Positions 11,766-23,310 of a DNA stretch of 64,000 nucleotides are shown here, piece after piece. The notes beneath the pieces were generated by a model. It did not search any database, was not told the origin of the DNA, and was given only the letters and a program-made list of their open reading frames with translations. Position numbers and translations under genes: made by a program. This stretch comes from Ixodes scapularis (taxonomy: Eukaryota; Arthropoda; Arachnida; Ixodida; Ixodidae), in NCBI RefSeq assembly GCF_016920785.2, contig NW_024609857.1:195747027-195811026 (forward strand), written 5' to 3'. Numbering within the stretch: position 1 is the stretch's first letter; each line of letters begins with the position of its first letter.

Positions 11766-12847
11766 CTTCAGCTATTTAATAAGTTATATCATACCGTTAT
11801 CAAGCATTTGGTGAAATTTGGGGCCGTCTGTTCGACTCTAGTGCGCTCTACGTCGAACTAAAGTTGTGGGGTGTATTATATGGAAGAAGTGATGCCCTTT
11901 TTTTTCAGCCCACACATTTAAGTATCATCCTAAGCGCCAATGGGGGACTGTGACATCAATTTCGTCGCGTGTGCTCGCGCACAGCGGCGGCTGTGCGCTC
12001 GTGGAAAGAGCGTGCACCGCTTATTATGGACACTAAATTGTTTGCTTCAGTATCACTTTAATGCGTTTTTAACGCTGTGTAGGCTCGTTTTAAGCAAGGA
12101 ATATACCTTGCGCGAGTCATACATACTTGCTCCATAGATGCCCCGCTTAATTTCTCTTATTTGAACTCATGTACAAAAGCAAACAATTTTATCCGGTTGA
12201 GCTTTTATCCGGATTCACGAGTAAAAGCAGTGAACTTTTATGTACGTTTGTGAAAACTTCAGTGTCGTTTTGTCCAATGAGCTTTTGTCCGGAGAGCTTC
12301 TGTCCGAGATTCAGCTAAGGAATGACATCCATAGTAAACCCGAGACAGAGGAATGAAAAAAAAAACAGACAGACAGAACAACAGTCTTCAACGCAGCTTT
12401 GAAGTTTATTGAACAAAAAAGTCGGGGCTCCAATCCACGACGTGAAGGTGGTTGGCCAGCGAGGCTGTCATATCACCTGCAATGATTGCCCACTGCACTA
12501 TACTTAATGAGTGACGAAAGAAAAGCAAATGCGCTGTACCAAAACTTTTGATTCACCTCACTCGGCGGGAGTTGGTATCACGAGGGTGCTACAGTATTTG
12601 GTGCCAAGGCAGACTTCCGGTAGTGAATTTATTTTCTCTTCAACAACGCACAGTGATCGGGTAAGAAGATTTTTTTTCGGAGAACTACCTGTCATACGTT
12701 TTTAGGAACCTGCGCGCACTGTAGAATATAGTGCAAATAACAAATGGATGTGAGGCGAAAAGAAAATAAGAAAAAAAAACGGAAACACGCAGGGGTCCTC
12801 GGATAGCCGGGCCCGGCTGCGAACTTATTTACAAACAACCATCGGTG
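11766..12847. other. Intronic sequence without recognised gene
   Basis: AGCTTTTRTCCGG-like motifs recur at about 12198-12296. The segment 12391-12700 resembles an old LTR end (GTTTATTGAAC followed by a G+C-rich block), but no partner was found. Confidence 0.4.
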
Positions 12848-13198
12848 ATTATGCAGGATGCATCACGTAAGAGTGACAAAATTCTTAAGATTAGTGTATT
12901 CGAGGTGAGAGAATAATTTTCTGGGGACCGCATTTCTCGTAGTGGCGGACGCCAGATATTGCGTAATGCTTACTTAGTTAGTTGGATAAGTGATTAAAAA
13001 GGGCTAATTAACTTTTTAACTAGTGAAAATATACATATTGTTCCAATCAAATACTTGCTAAGCTTCATCGAAAAAGCCTAAATCATTCATTTTTGCGAAG
13101 ACTTTGAGTGCATAAGAAGCTTAGAGAGAGAGAGAAACAACTTTATTGGAACACCACATAAAGAAGCCGCAGGGTAGACGTTTACCTACCGCGGCTTC

Positions 13199-13199
13199 C

Positions 13200-13230
<31 letters not shown>

Positions 13231-13231
13231 A
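13199..13231. repeat. Poly-C/poly-A tract
   Basis: About 20 C followed by about 12 A within the 3' UTR of the retrotransposon fragment. Length is likely unreliable in the assembly. Confidence 0.9.
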
Positions 13232-13309
13232 ATTGTGTTCCTGATAAAAGAAGTAATGCAAGCGAGGCGGCATTTCTCAGTTTCGGAAGGGATGCACATG
13301 CACCGATCT

Positions 13310-14467
13310 TCACGCCAAGTCGAACGTCGGACGCTCGTTCGCTTCTTGTAGGGTCTTCGTGATTTCCGTCGCTATCTTATCCGCTCGGGAGACCACTTCG
13401 GCTTGGATGTGTGGGTCCGAGCTTCGGAGAAGCACGGTCCAAGGGGGATCCAGCGGGTCCTCTTCTCCTTCTCGAAGGCGGGCGACGAAGTCCCGTAGAG
13501 TAGGCGAAGGAGGGTCCAAGGGACATTCCCAAAACAAGTGTGCGATGGTGGCCTTCGTCGGGCCAGTCCCCCTGTCGGCGGGGTCTGGTGGCGGGCAGCG
13601 GGCGCACCTCCCGTCGAAGACGGTGGGATAGATATGCCGTAGAAAGGCCGGGCAGGGGAGGGTGTTTGTCTGCAGCTGTCTCCACCTCAGGGCCTGGAAC
13701 TTGGCGAGACTTTTGTCGGGCGGTGGATACACTCTGCGCTCTAAGCGATAGTGTTGCAAGATATCTTGAAACACCGTCAAGCAGTCCTTGGACATCGAAA
13801 GGTGGTGGGATGCCGCCTCGTCGACGCCGCTAAGGGAACTTGGCAGCGTGACGGCCGGCATTCGGAGGGAAGTTGCTCGAGTTGCCGTTGCGTGTGCCGT
13901 TTTGTTCCCCTCGTGAGTCGAGTGAGCAGGGACCCACACCAGACTGTGCCTGGTGCGGTCGGAGCCGGGCTTGAAGGATCGAAGGATGCGTTCTGTTACC
14001 GCGCACACCCTGCCTCTGGCGAAGTTGCGGACTGCCGTCCTGGAGTCGCTGGTGATCGTCGTTGAGAGGGGGCCCGCGTGGACCAGGGCCAGTGCAACGG
14101 CCGCCTCTTCCGCCACTGCAGTGGCTTTGGTGGTCACGGAGGCCTGGGCGACCGTAGATCCGTCGCTGTTTACCACGGCGATCGCGAAACAAGCGTTACG
14201 AGATGCGCCGCCCGGATACGGTGCAGCGTCCACGTGAAGGACGCCAAAGTTGTTACAATGCTGTTTGTTGAGGGCCTCAGCTCTCGCCTTTCTCCGCTCA
14301 TCGTGATATTGAGGGTGCATATTCCGCGGTACCGGGCGGACTTCCAAGACTTTCCTAATCGTCTTCGGTACGTCGACCGGGGCCTCTTGCAAATGTTCCG
14401 GCTCGATCCCCAGCCTGTCCAGGACGGCGCGCCCGGTGGGCGTCTTGCAGAGGCGCACGAAGTGCAC
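13310..14467 (-). CDS. Retrotransposon ORF2 C-terminus: RNase H plus zinc finger
   Basis: A 385-residue open frame, complete at its C-terminus. It carries a ribonuclease H fold, which removes RNA from the RNA:DNA hybrid during target-primed reverse transcription. The Asp in GVLHVDAAPY (residue 80), Glu in VAEEAAVAL (about 120) and Asp in TITSDSRTAV (141) fit the catalytic set. VWVPAHSTHEGNKTAH (178-192) has the usual His, but the final Asp position reads His. A C-x2-C...H-x4-C zinc finger follows (Cys288, Cys291, His310, Cys315), typical of I/R1-group ORF2. No stop interrupts it, so the copy is young or selected only recently. The frame continues upstream of 14467; the first codon there is GTG and is not a true start. 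Confidence 0.85.
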   Translation of the reverse strand: MHFVRLCKTPTGRAVLDRLGIEPEHLQEAPVDVPKTIRKVLEVRPVPRNMHPQYHDERRKARAEALNKQHCNNFGVLHVDAAPYPGGASRNACFAIAVVNSDGSTVAQASVTTKATAVAEEAAVALALVHAGPLSTTITSDSRTAVRNFARGRVCAVTERILRSFKPGSDRTRHSLVWVPAHSTHEGNKTAHATATRATSLRMPAVTLPSSLSGVDEAASHHLSMSKDCLTVFQDILQHYRLERRVYPPPDKSLAKFQALRWRQLQTNTLPCPAFLRHIYPTVFDGRCARCPPPDPADRGTGPTKATIAHLFWECPLDPPSPTLRDFVARLREGEEDPLDPPWTVLLRSSDPHIQAEVVSRADKIATEITKTLQEANERPTFDLA

Positions 14468-14876
14468 TAAAGTTACCTCTCGTGGAGCACTGCAGGTACA
14501 AGGCTGACGGTTGCGGTAAGGTGTCCGCGCGATTTTTTTGTCTCTTATGAGAGCCCCAGCCTTGAACCTGTTCCACGAGTGGTAACTTCAGCGCACCACC
14601 CCGCCTCTCACGCGTTCGAAGGCTGTCTAAAAATTACTGATTTAGTGGTTTCTGATGGCGCTCAGCAAGTTTCTAATTGGAACCATAAATCTATTTTCTA
14701 TAATTAAAAGTTGATTAGAAATGTTTTTGTTAATCAGCGAACTAATTAGTAAGTAATGTGCATTTTCTGAAGTCCGCCGCCACGAGACTTGCGCTCCCGA
14801 GAAAATTATCATTTTACCACGAATACACTAATCTTAGGAGTTTTTGTCACTCTTACAAGAAGCACCCTGTCTGTAA

Positions 14877-16535
14877 GGCTAGTGACGTCACTCCCTACGT
14901 CGCAAGCTGCCGTCGCCGCAGCAGCTTGCGCAGCAATAATGTTTACTGGGAAACTTTTGCGGTGAGCGCCACGTGCTTCGCATTCTTATCAGGAGCGCCT
15001 TATGATTAACTATGTGGTTCGGATGCTTGGTTTGTGCTCGTTCTTTATTGAAACGAATGCTGTGCTGGTATCTTGGATGCCTTATACGCAATTTTCGCTT
15101 CAATCACTGAAGGTTGTTTTTTTCTCCGTATGAAGACGCCGACGCCAAATAATCCGACCTGCGAGTCATATACAGATTTGCTATAAAATTGCCTTAGATA
15201 GAATTCTATACCTCTTTCACACTTTAATACATTTTTTCGCCCAAACCCCAAAGTTTACCATAACCTCCAACAATACATCTGAACCGCACATAAAAACCAA
15301 AACCCAAAGGAACGGGCACGAACAAAAAAATAAACCCAAACCATAAACTTCCCTCCGCACTTGGCGAGGTCAAATTGTTAGCACGCCGAAAGTTACCCTG
15401 AAGTGAAGAGATAAGCACAGACCCAGAAACAGTTTCGTTTTCTTATCAAGAATCAAACAGGCTTGGTCGAGACAATTTCCAGAGCTTATATAATGCAGAG
15501 TTTTTGTTAGCAATCTTCTACAGTTTTTCTCTATATGTAAGACCTGAGTGCTGTCCAACTCAGGTTCACAGTTGTTACATTCGTCTACATGTTTTGCAAT
15601 TGCGGAATTTGGTGCATTACTTCTCGGCGCCCTTTTATGCTTTAAATTGCGATCGAGCAACGGCTAATATGGTCAATGTAAAAAACAAAAAAAAAAAGAA
15701 AACATCGCAGTGGAATGTCATGTACTACCCTTTACTCACGAGGCACCGCGGGAACCCTGTGTTTTGTGGAGGACGAAAAGCAGCGCGGCACGTGCAGTGA
15801 CGGCGTCGCCAAAACACAAAAACAAAAAGCACCCCAAAACCGCCCCTAAAATGCGTAAACTTTCTGGCTAAATTCAAATCTGCGTTTAAAACCTTCAGGT
15901 TCTTTCCGTCTTTTATTATTCCTCTGCCTCGGGTTTACTATAGATATTTTAGTAGATTCGAAATATACTTAAATTATAGATTCTTGATTTACTATATTGC
16001 AAATCATTCTAGGGTAGTAATTCAGTTAAAATATATTATTGGCTGTAAAATTTTTATTGACATTATTCTATTTTTATTTAAAAATATAATGGTAGTTTTA
16101 ATTTTTTTACTTTTTACCCACAATAGTCGCAAAATTTTAATATAGATTACCCTTACCTTTTATAATTATTTTAGCTTCTCAATTTAAGTTCATAAATTCA
16201 CTGATCGGAAAAAATACACTGAGCTTCATTGCCTTTCAGCTAACTCGTGGGATTTTAAGGCGCCGAGGTATCACAAGGCGTGGACTTCGGACGCACAGCT
16301 GAGCAACCTTCATACTTCTGAAACTGCGCCGTCAGGTGCACGTAGAATGCCTCTGATTATATACACTAGCGGTTTTTATAAACTTTCCGCCTACGAAAAA
16401 AATAAAGCCTGCACTGCACTTCATATTTCTCCCCATTCATTAGATAATTATCGTGAAATATCTTAAAACTATTTCCCCGATATAACCTACCTGACTGAGA
16501 TGTATCAATATTTGGTTCTTAAGTTTTATAACTTG
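14877..16535. other. Intronic sequence, A+T-rich, nothing recognised
   Basis: Strongly A+T-rich from about 15840 to 16230. Short open frames at 15370-15800 overlap on opposite strands and show no domain. Confidence 0.5.
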
Positions 16536-17991
16536 TTAAAAAAAAACACTGACACGCCAACAAAAATTTTTCTCATGCTAGGCGTTAAAAGGGTATATCA
16601 GGACATCACCAAAAAATGTTTCACTTCCAAGCTGCGTAGTTTTGTTTTGTTTCTTTTTTATATAAAAAAATAGAAACACGAAGCTCAATTCAAAGTGCCG
16701 GCTAGTTCCCTGTGACGTAACCATGTACCGCAAGATGTCGGGGCGGTCAGAAGGAATGCATCGCCGGAAGTCAAGTGAGTTGTATCCCTCCTCGTGCTTA
16801 CCGCGAGCGCGTGTAATATTTTTTTATACATTTTTGTTATTCTCCGCATCTCCGCGAGCAATCCAAGCAGACAAGGTTTCCTTTATTTTCTTTTCATCGC
16901 TTAATGTTGCTGTAAAGGTTGAAGAAGAGGAGTCAGTAAACCTAGGAAACAAGTTCTACTCATTTTCTAGACAACACACGTACTTTAGGCTCGACGTTTA
17001 CTTGTACTTGGTACACTCATCAGTTCGTATTCTCTAGACGGCAGACATCTTCAGCCTGGAGAGTATTTGATGATTCCACGACCTCGGTGCCTGAACCTTC
17101 AGCAATGCGATCGGGCGTGTCGTATGCTAGCAATCCTAATTTCTGCCAGCGTTCTAAAGTTGCTGTTGTTGCTGTTGTTGTTTTCAAAACTCGATAGCTT
17201 TTTTGTGCTCAGTATAGCTCTGTACCATCGGACTGAAGGCATGCACTCGTTCACTGGCTTGTACTCGCAACACTTTCATCATTGACCTCCATCACGTCAA
17301 ACTACTGAGTCTTCGTCGTCAACTTTTACAGCACGCAAACTAACCGACGGTGCAGCGATAAAAAGCTAGTGGAACTGAAACTTCGCTTTCTACGATCGCT
17401 CGTGGAGAAGACCAGAAATAAAAAAAAAAGTCTTAGACACGGTCGTGGAGAGCACGAGGAGTGAAACTCACGTGACTTCCGCCGAACCCACTTTTAGTGA
17501 CGTAGGTCGATGGCTCCCTTCAGAGCCCTTTATACTGAGAAAGTTTGGTCAATGGGCGGAGCTTATTGCCCACTAGAACCAGCGGATTTCGCGATAGCAC
17601 AAAATGGCGTTACTTCATCGTCTTCTTTATTCCTGGGGAATCGCATAGAGTTCCTACAAAGCCCCAAAATGGCAGACGGAATAAGTCATCCTCCGGTTGT
17701 GAGACTGCGCTGCTGTGATTGCCAGGCTGTCAATATCTCCCTAAGAAGGCCAGACGTTCTCAGCATAAACGGCTCTGCCTCCCTTCTGACCGCCCCGACA
17801 CCTTGCGGTACATTGTTACGTCACAGGGCGCAGGAGGGCACTTTGAAATGGGCTTCGTATTTTTATTTTTATAAAATAACTACCCAGCTCTAAAGTGGAA
17901 CAGATATTTGGTGATGTCCTGATACACCATCTTAACGCCTAGCATAAAAAAAAAAATTCTTTTTTTTTTTGGCGTGTCAGAGGTTTTTTAA
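16536..17991. mobile_element. DNA element with about 215-bp terminal inverted repeats, TTAA-flanked
   Basis: The arms at 16536-16754 and 17782-17991 are reverse complements at roughly 85 percent. Shared blocks include ACTGACACGCC, ATGCTAGGCGTTAA, ATCAGGACATCACCAAA, CCCTGTGACGTAAC and GTGTCGGGGCGGTCAGAAGG. Both outer ends fall at TTAA (16536-16539 and 17988-17991), the target of piggyBac-type insertion. The interior of about 1.0 kb has no transposase; the open frames at 16723-17037 and 17510-17893 are unrecognised and start inside the arms. It is a non-autonomous element sitting in the ligase intron. Confidence 0.75.
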
Positions 17992-18415
17992 CATCAAACC
18001 ATTAAACGTCAGATACTCAGCTCGTCAAGTGTCGGATTTATACTGGTGGAAACTCTTAGCATTCGTTTGCTTTATTAACAGCTAGCTGATGGTTATCTCC
18101 GTTGGTAGATTGCTCGATTAGTTTCGGAGAGGTCCTGAGATTGATGGTCGGAGCAGGCGGATATGTTCAGCGGCATGCAGGTCAATGAGAGATCGCCAGT
18201 CGTGTTCAATCACAGGCTGGAAGTCAAGTAATCCATACGAGTTCCAGAAAGCCCATAAAACTGTTTATAACTCATTAATATATTTCTGCCTAAAGCAAGC
18301 AAAGTCCCATTAGGTGCCCATGCAGGGCGCCTGAGAAAAGGAATGAGAGAATGTATAAATTAATGAATTAAAAATAAGCTATGCTATTTTTAAGCGGAAT
18401 GTCTTATTCTTGCAG

Positions 18416-18531
18416 GATCCTGTGCTGAGCACAAGCACCTGCGAGGTGGCGTCTTTTTCGTCGAGTCGCTGCCGAAGACAGAAACCGGGAAAGTCCAGAG
18501 AAAGGCGCTCGTCGAGAAAGCGGGACGCTGA
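18416..18531 (+). CDS. AMP-binding acyl-CoA/4-coumarate-CoA ligase-like enzyme, terminal exon
   Basis: The last exon completes the ligase C-terminal domain. After the acceptor TTCTTGCAG the split Gly codon is completed, and the frame reads SCAEHKHLRGGVFFVESLPK then TETGKVQRKALVEKAGR and TGA at 18529. PKTETGKVQRK is motif A10; its Lys in GKVQRK is the residue that supports adenylate formation in this family. The combined two exons give about 126 residues, the expected size for the C-terminal lid domain. The protein ends in -AGR and not a canonical -SKL, so peroxisomal targeting by PTS1 is not indicated, unlike beetle luciferases. The exon is too short and lacks an ATG, so it is found only by splicing logic. 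Confidence 0.9.
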
Positions 18532-18697
18532 GCGTGGGACCGTACGCTTTACAAAAACTTCAAAAGATAGTCTATTGCAATATGCTTAAATGTTGCCGCC
18601 ATTTCAAACTCTTCCTGTTATGCTTAGTGCTATTCTACTCCCACATATAATCATATTTTGTACCGCCTGACTGGGTACACTTTATCACATGCTAATC

Positions 18698-18703
18698 AAT
18701 AAA
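18698..18703 (+). terminator. Poly(A) signal of the ligase gene
   Basis: AATAAA lies 167 nt after the stop codon, a plausible 3' UTR length. No other AATAAA is seen between it and the stop. Confidence 0.65.
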
Positions 18704-19599
18704 CTCAATTAAAGTAGAACCTTATTGTGTCTCAACCGAGTAACAACGAGGAGTTGGTGGTTGCGGGAAGTTTCTACGACGGTATCTTTCACACAGTCAC
18801 AACCTAAAGATCTAAGCACATTGCAAGGGGAGGTTAAGTTGTATGTTTAGTTTTACCTTTTGACTGCGCGTATGGGGTTGTTGATTTAGGAGTGTGTTTA
18901 GGTGCATTGGTAACTAGGAAACTGGGTAAATTATTATTTGCCAGACAGTTATGTCAGTGGAAGTTTCTCATCATCTTCCACATTCAATCTGGCCTCGATC
19001 CTCACCTGGCGCAAACTGATTCCCGGTTTTTTTTTTTTTTTTTTAATTAGGTTTTTTCTTTTTTTGCTTTAAAAAGGGCTAATAGGACTAAGATGACGTC
19101 TTCATTGCAACATTGCTCACAATGTGCGTGAGTTTTTCAAAAGAAGTCATCATATGAACAGAAACATCCACGTGGGAGAAGTATGTAGAAAAATAGTAAT
19201 TAAGTTTGTTTGTTTTTACAAGAAACGCTCTTATGGCATCTAGACTATTTCTGTGAAGTTAAACAGAGCTTTCGACTTCCCCTCGTATATTGCGTTGAAA
19301 TAATGCAGCTTGATAGCTGACGGCAGGGGTCGCACACAACTGTCTTAATTACAAAAGGGATGAAAACCGACTTCGTTATTAACTCACGAAGACGTATATT
19401 GAAGCAGACATCTTCTTTCAAAGTTGTTTAATAACAGGACAGAACATCCGTCATCTTTTATCGTTCGCTTCTAACTTGCTCTGGCCGACCTCCCTTGTCG
19501 AGTGCCTGTCTCGTTATCTACTTCTTCGCTAGATTATTCTCTCTTGTCTTTTGAAGCTTCAGTGAAGCTTAATGGTGCCCTTCGTACAAAGAAAGCCGG
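18704..19599. other. Non-coding stretch after the ligase gene
   Basis: No gene recognised. The segment 19430-19599 abuts a gypsy element and may include its LTR, but the matching LTR was not found. Confidence 0.45.
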
Positions 19600-20675
19600 T
19601 CGCGGTCGAGTATGAGGGCCCATGATAGGTGGTTGCGACGTATGCGATAGGCCACATCACTGAGACGTTCGACGACGGTTAAAAGTCTTAGCCAGTAGCG
19701 TTGTAGTTGGGGAGACTGCCCTCTTTTTTTAATTAAATTTTAGAGCCATACTTTGTCAACAGGCGAGAATTGGTGTACTGGGTCTTTATGCGTACTGGGT
19801 CTTCATGCGAATCAGACCACTTGCCAAACGTTGCCGAGCGAATTCATGCATCCGTTCGAGGTTTGTTCTCAGTTCACCTATGTAAGAAACATGGTCTGTA
19901 GCCGGTTCTGATGCCCATAGGATGGATACCTCACAGGACACGCGAAGGTCATGACCCAAGAGCATTGTGGCAGGCGTGTAGCCAGTGCTTTCATGAGCAG
20001 CCGTGCGGTATGCATTCAAAAATAAAGGTATATTGGCGCTCATTCACGAACATAGATCGACGTTGTAGAAGGGTGCGATTTATTCACTCCAACAAGCCGC
20101 TTGACTGTTGTTTTTGTTCTTCTGATGCTGAAGATTTCGCAATTTTTTTTCTGGAATACTCGAGATTCGAAGTTTCTGCCTTGGTCCGAGCAGCTCATCA
20201 GGGGAACTCCATAGCAGGTAATCCAGTTCTTCATTAGAGCGTCGGCGATTTCTCAGGCGGTCTTGCTTAAAATATGAATAACCTACGACCACTTGGCGAA
20301 ATAGTCAACACTGACTAGCAGGAAATTGTTTCCAAGCTTAGAGGTAACGGCTCCAGCATATCAATGCTAAGGCGTTCGAAAGGTGTGCCCGTCACATGTT
20401 CTTGAAGTGGTGCCCGTTGTTTTACGCGAGTCACATATGTGGCTTTGGCGGCACCATTGCTTTACGTCACTATGACACTGTAGCCAGCAAAAATGTTTCC
20501 GAACCTTTTTGACCGTGCCATTCATGCCTAAGTGCCCTCCTTCGGGGCAAGTGCTTAGCTGATGAAACGCTTGTGAGCGAAGCCTTCGTGGCAGCACGAG
20601 CTGCAAGACTAGAGTTACGTGCAGCGGACTCCCAGTGTCGGTAAAGAACGCTGTCCCGCAGAAACCGAGTGTCAT
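19600..20675 (-). pseudogene. Gypsy integrase remnant
   Basis: From 5' to 3' on the - strand: a zinc-binding (H2C2) segment at 20367-20675 (HLGMNGTVKKVRKHFCWLQC, then QSHICDSRK); a core fragment at 20040-20292 (GVPLMSCSDQGRNFESRVFQ, which keeps the second catalytic Asp); and the C-terminal part at 19786-20043 (NAYRTAAHESTGYTPATMLL). ERLSDVAYRIRRNH at about 19610-19690 continues it. It needs several frameshifts to be read through and is non-functional. Confidence 0.8.
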
Positions 20676-21642
20676 TGCACCAGGTAACTCTTGAGGGCCG
20701 GGGAAAACGTGGACACAGTTAAGGTGGGAGCTTGCTATTCTGCTTTTTCCATCTTACAAATGGGCTGATGTCCACGTCGTCAAATTGATCATCAGAAAGC
20801 CTCTCCGACGCCCAGGCTTCGTTGTCGCAAGGGAGGTTGTTTAGTGCGTTGAGCGGCTCGAAGCTGCGTTATACAATTCTCAAGCACTGCCACCTTCCAC
20901 TGCACGGGGAGCGGGAGAGACCATCAGCGTTGGTATGAAGTGAAACGGCTCGATGCTGGATGTCAAAGAAGTATTGATGCAGGCGTTCCAGCCAGAGGCG
21001 ACCCGACTACCAGGTGTCTTGAAACTCAACTTCCATATCTTTGATGCGTGGTCGGTACGAATAATAAACTTCCGGCCCAGTAGATAAGGGTGAAAATGAG
21101 TGATGACTTCAATGATTACAAGCGTTTCGCATCCGGTGGTAGAGTAATTACGTTCGGGCTTCGTAAAGACCTTGCTGTAATACTACATGGCGCGTTCCTG
21201 TCCGTACTGCTCTAGGGATAACACAGCACGAAATGCCGAAGCGCTGGCATCGCTGTCAAGTATAAAGCGTGCGGTGCCCTTTGAATACGAAAGTGTTGAC
21301 GGAAACGTGAATGCTCTTCTGGGTGTCAAAAACGCACGCTGACATTCTGAAGGCCAGACTAACTTTGCCTTTTCTCAGTCAGGGCATACAGAGACTTGGC
21401 GATGTGAGCGAAACTGGGGACAAATTTTGGATGGTACGATACCCAATTGAACGTCGGTGGTGTTTCTTGGTGTTGACTATTCCGCAAGAGCAGAGAGTTT
21501 CCGAAGATCTGTGGGAATCCCATCCTCTGAAATGATGTGGCCGGGGTATTCTAGCTACTTGTTTTGTAAACATTGAACATTTTTTTCGGTGTGAGGTTCA
21601 GGTTCGCGTTTTGCAGCCGGGAAAAAAACAAGTTGAGGTTCG

Positions 21643-21867
21643 TCAGATTGTCTCAGAATGTCTTGTTGAATTCGATGATGTTGTCAAGTTATGCAAAAAA
21701 GAGGTGCCTATTAGTCTCCGAAATTTATCCGGAGCACTGCAGAGTAAAAATGGCCTCGCACGCAACTGATTCAAGCCGTTAATAGTGATGAACGTGGTCT
21801 TCTCTCGGTATCCTTGTTGCATTGGGACCTGCAAATACTCGCTTTTGAGGTCGCGTGTGGAGAACAA
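21643..21867 (-). pseudogene. Gypsy reverse transcriptase remnant
   Basis: FSTRDLKSEYLQVPM near the start matches palm motif A (the Asp in STRDLKS). It is followed by EKTTFITINGLNQLRARPFL, corresponding to the usual KTAF...PFGL segment. No YxDD box was found downstream in frame. Confidence 0.75.
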
Positions 21868-22259
21868 CTTGCACCCGGCGAGGGTGTCCCAGATGTCGTC
21901 AGTTTAAGGCAGAGGAAAGGAGTCTTTCTTCTGACGTCCTTAAGTCGTCAATGGTCTACGCAAAAACTGGTCGAGCTTTTTGCCACTAGTGCAACTGTTG
22001 AGGACCAGGCGACACATGCTTTTTCAATCACGCCTTGTCGTAGCATTGTCTTTAGCATGTCATCGATGTGTGACATCTATGCAAGGGGAATACGTCGAAG
22101 GGGTTGTCGAACGGGAGAAGCTCGTCCTGTCAGAATTCGATGTGTTGCTGCTGATGTCAGTCCTGTATTAGCGTCTCCCGTGCTGAAAGGTTTTGTGAAC
22201 CTTTTAAGTAGTTAGCAACATCTTTCCGCGTCGAGTTTATCCATGTCAGCAGACGCGCC

Positions 22260-22870
22260 TTAGTAGAGTGGTAATACGTTCGCAACAAGTTCGGTCAAGA
22301 ATACGGGAAGATACAGATACCGGGAGATTACATTTATTGACAGCCCACATTCGCAGATAACCATCACCCTGGCGGCACCCAGAGGAAAAAAGTCAGTGCC
22401 TAGATGCAGTAATCCACCGTTGAAATCGAGCACGCACTTGTGTGTTTTGAGAAAATTGACGCTAAGGATGCACTGCTGCTCGACAGCCTCGTCGACAACA
22501 GGCAGAGTAGCGTGAAGGCTTCCCACGGTGAAAGCACAGTTGTGGAGGAGAGTACAGTCACCATCTACCCTGTTGCGGTTTGCAAAGTGTAGCTTCTACA
22601 GTTCTGTGTAACAATTTTGTACGCCTTCGTCAAACACTCCGGCCTGACTGCAGACGCTGTATCGCAGCTATCAACAAGTGCGCGCACTCGCATCATTTCG
22701 ACAACGCCTTGGAGGTGGATAGATGAGACGCTGTGAGGACACGAGTTGACGTGATTCTTCGCGGAGTCGTTGTTGTTGAGGTCCGACTGCCAAGGCCATA
22801 GTTCGGCCACTGTGCCCGCGTGTGACCCTGCTGATGGCAATTCCAGCAAACGGGAGCTGGATTAACCTGC
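22260..22870 (-). pseudogene. Gypsy gag zinc knuckle and protease remnant
   Basis: CWNCHQQGHTRAQW at about 22805-22850 is a CCHC knuckle whose last Cys has become Trp. About 110 nt downstream, RALVDSCDTASAV is the aspartic protease active-site region with the DTG-type triad changed to DSC. HKCVLDFNGGLLHLG (22260-22526 frame) is the conserved segment after the protease. The sites that define activity are altered. Confidence 0.75.
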
Positions 22871-23310
22871 GCACTTATTGCCGGAGTTTGAGGCTGCGTG
22901 GAGGGCCGTGGAAACGTATATCTAGATGCCTGCCGAGCAGTTCATACATTTGACACATAAGTATGTTCTGGCCGCAGTGTCTGAGGGCACGGCGAACGGC
23001 ACCCTGCACCTAAACAGATGAGATGGCATCGATGAACTTCATAGTTGCCACAGCCTCAATTTTGTCCTCCGGGCAACCGGGGAACGCATGATGTGCGAGG
23101 AGCTCAATGTCATCGGCGACGTGGGAAATCGTCGTAGTCGCAGCCTCGTGGTGGTTGCGAAGTAGCACATGATTAAGAAAGCGAAGAGGTCCTTCCCCAT
23201 ATCACTCGTTCAGTACTGCGCGCCAAATGCCTCGAAGGAATGGCGGGTATCAGGGGGTAAGTAATGCAGGACTGTCAACGCTCACCCGGTTAAATTGGCG
23301 GCCAAGGCTT

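Larger units (their letters stand above)
13120..14590 (-). mobile_element. 5'-truncated non-LTR retrotransposon (I/R1-like), RNase H end
   Basis: The - strand element keeps only the end of ORF2 and the 3' UTR. Its 3' terminus reads CAATAAAGTTGTTTCTCTCT (about 13120-13146), an AATAAA followed by a CT-rich tail. A C20/A11 tract lies in the UTR at 13199-13231. The frame is open upstream to about 14587 (YHSWNRFKAGALIRDKK), where it meets a stop, so the 5' break is near there. Confidence 0.8.
12848..14876. mobile_element. Inverted-repeat element interrupted by a retrotransposon
   Basis: Sequence at about 12848-13092 and 14632-14876 forms diverged inverted repeats of about 240 bp. Shared blocks include GTAAGAGTGACAAAA, AAGATTAGTGTATTCG and AATAATTTTCT. 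Similarity is roughly 75 percent by eye, so the element is old. The centre is occupied by a non-LTR retrotransposon fragment (13120-14590). No transposase is visible in the arms. Confidence 0.65.
10495..18415 (+). other. 7.9-kb intron of the ligase gene
   Basis: GT at 10495 and AG at 18414-18415 bound the intron, and both flanking exons are phase 1. It holds a short hairpin, a foldback, a 400-bp TIR element, an inverted-repeat element with a retrotransposon inside (12848-14876) and a long-TIR element (16536-17991). All appear to have been tolerated in the intron. Confidence 0.8.
19600..23310 (-). mobile_element. Heavily decayed Ty3/gypsy retrotransposon
   Basis: The order on the - strand is gag zinc knuckle, protease, reverse transcriptase, integrase, as in Ty3/gypsy elements. 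All domains are broken by stops and frameshifts. Neither LTR, primer-binding site nor target duplication could be recognised, so the boundaries are those of the visible coding remnants. It lies just downstream of the ligase gene in the opposite orientation. Confidence 0.8.

Noticed and set aside
13359..14470. Several + strand frames of 90-130 residues
   Set aside because: They are antisense shadows of the retrotransposon RNase H frame on the - strand.
16723..17037. 104-residue + frame in the long-TIR element
   Set aside because: Starts inside the inverted repeat and has no transposase or other domain.
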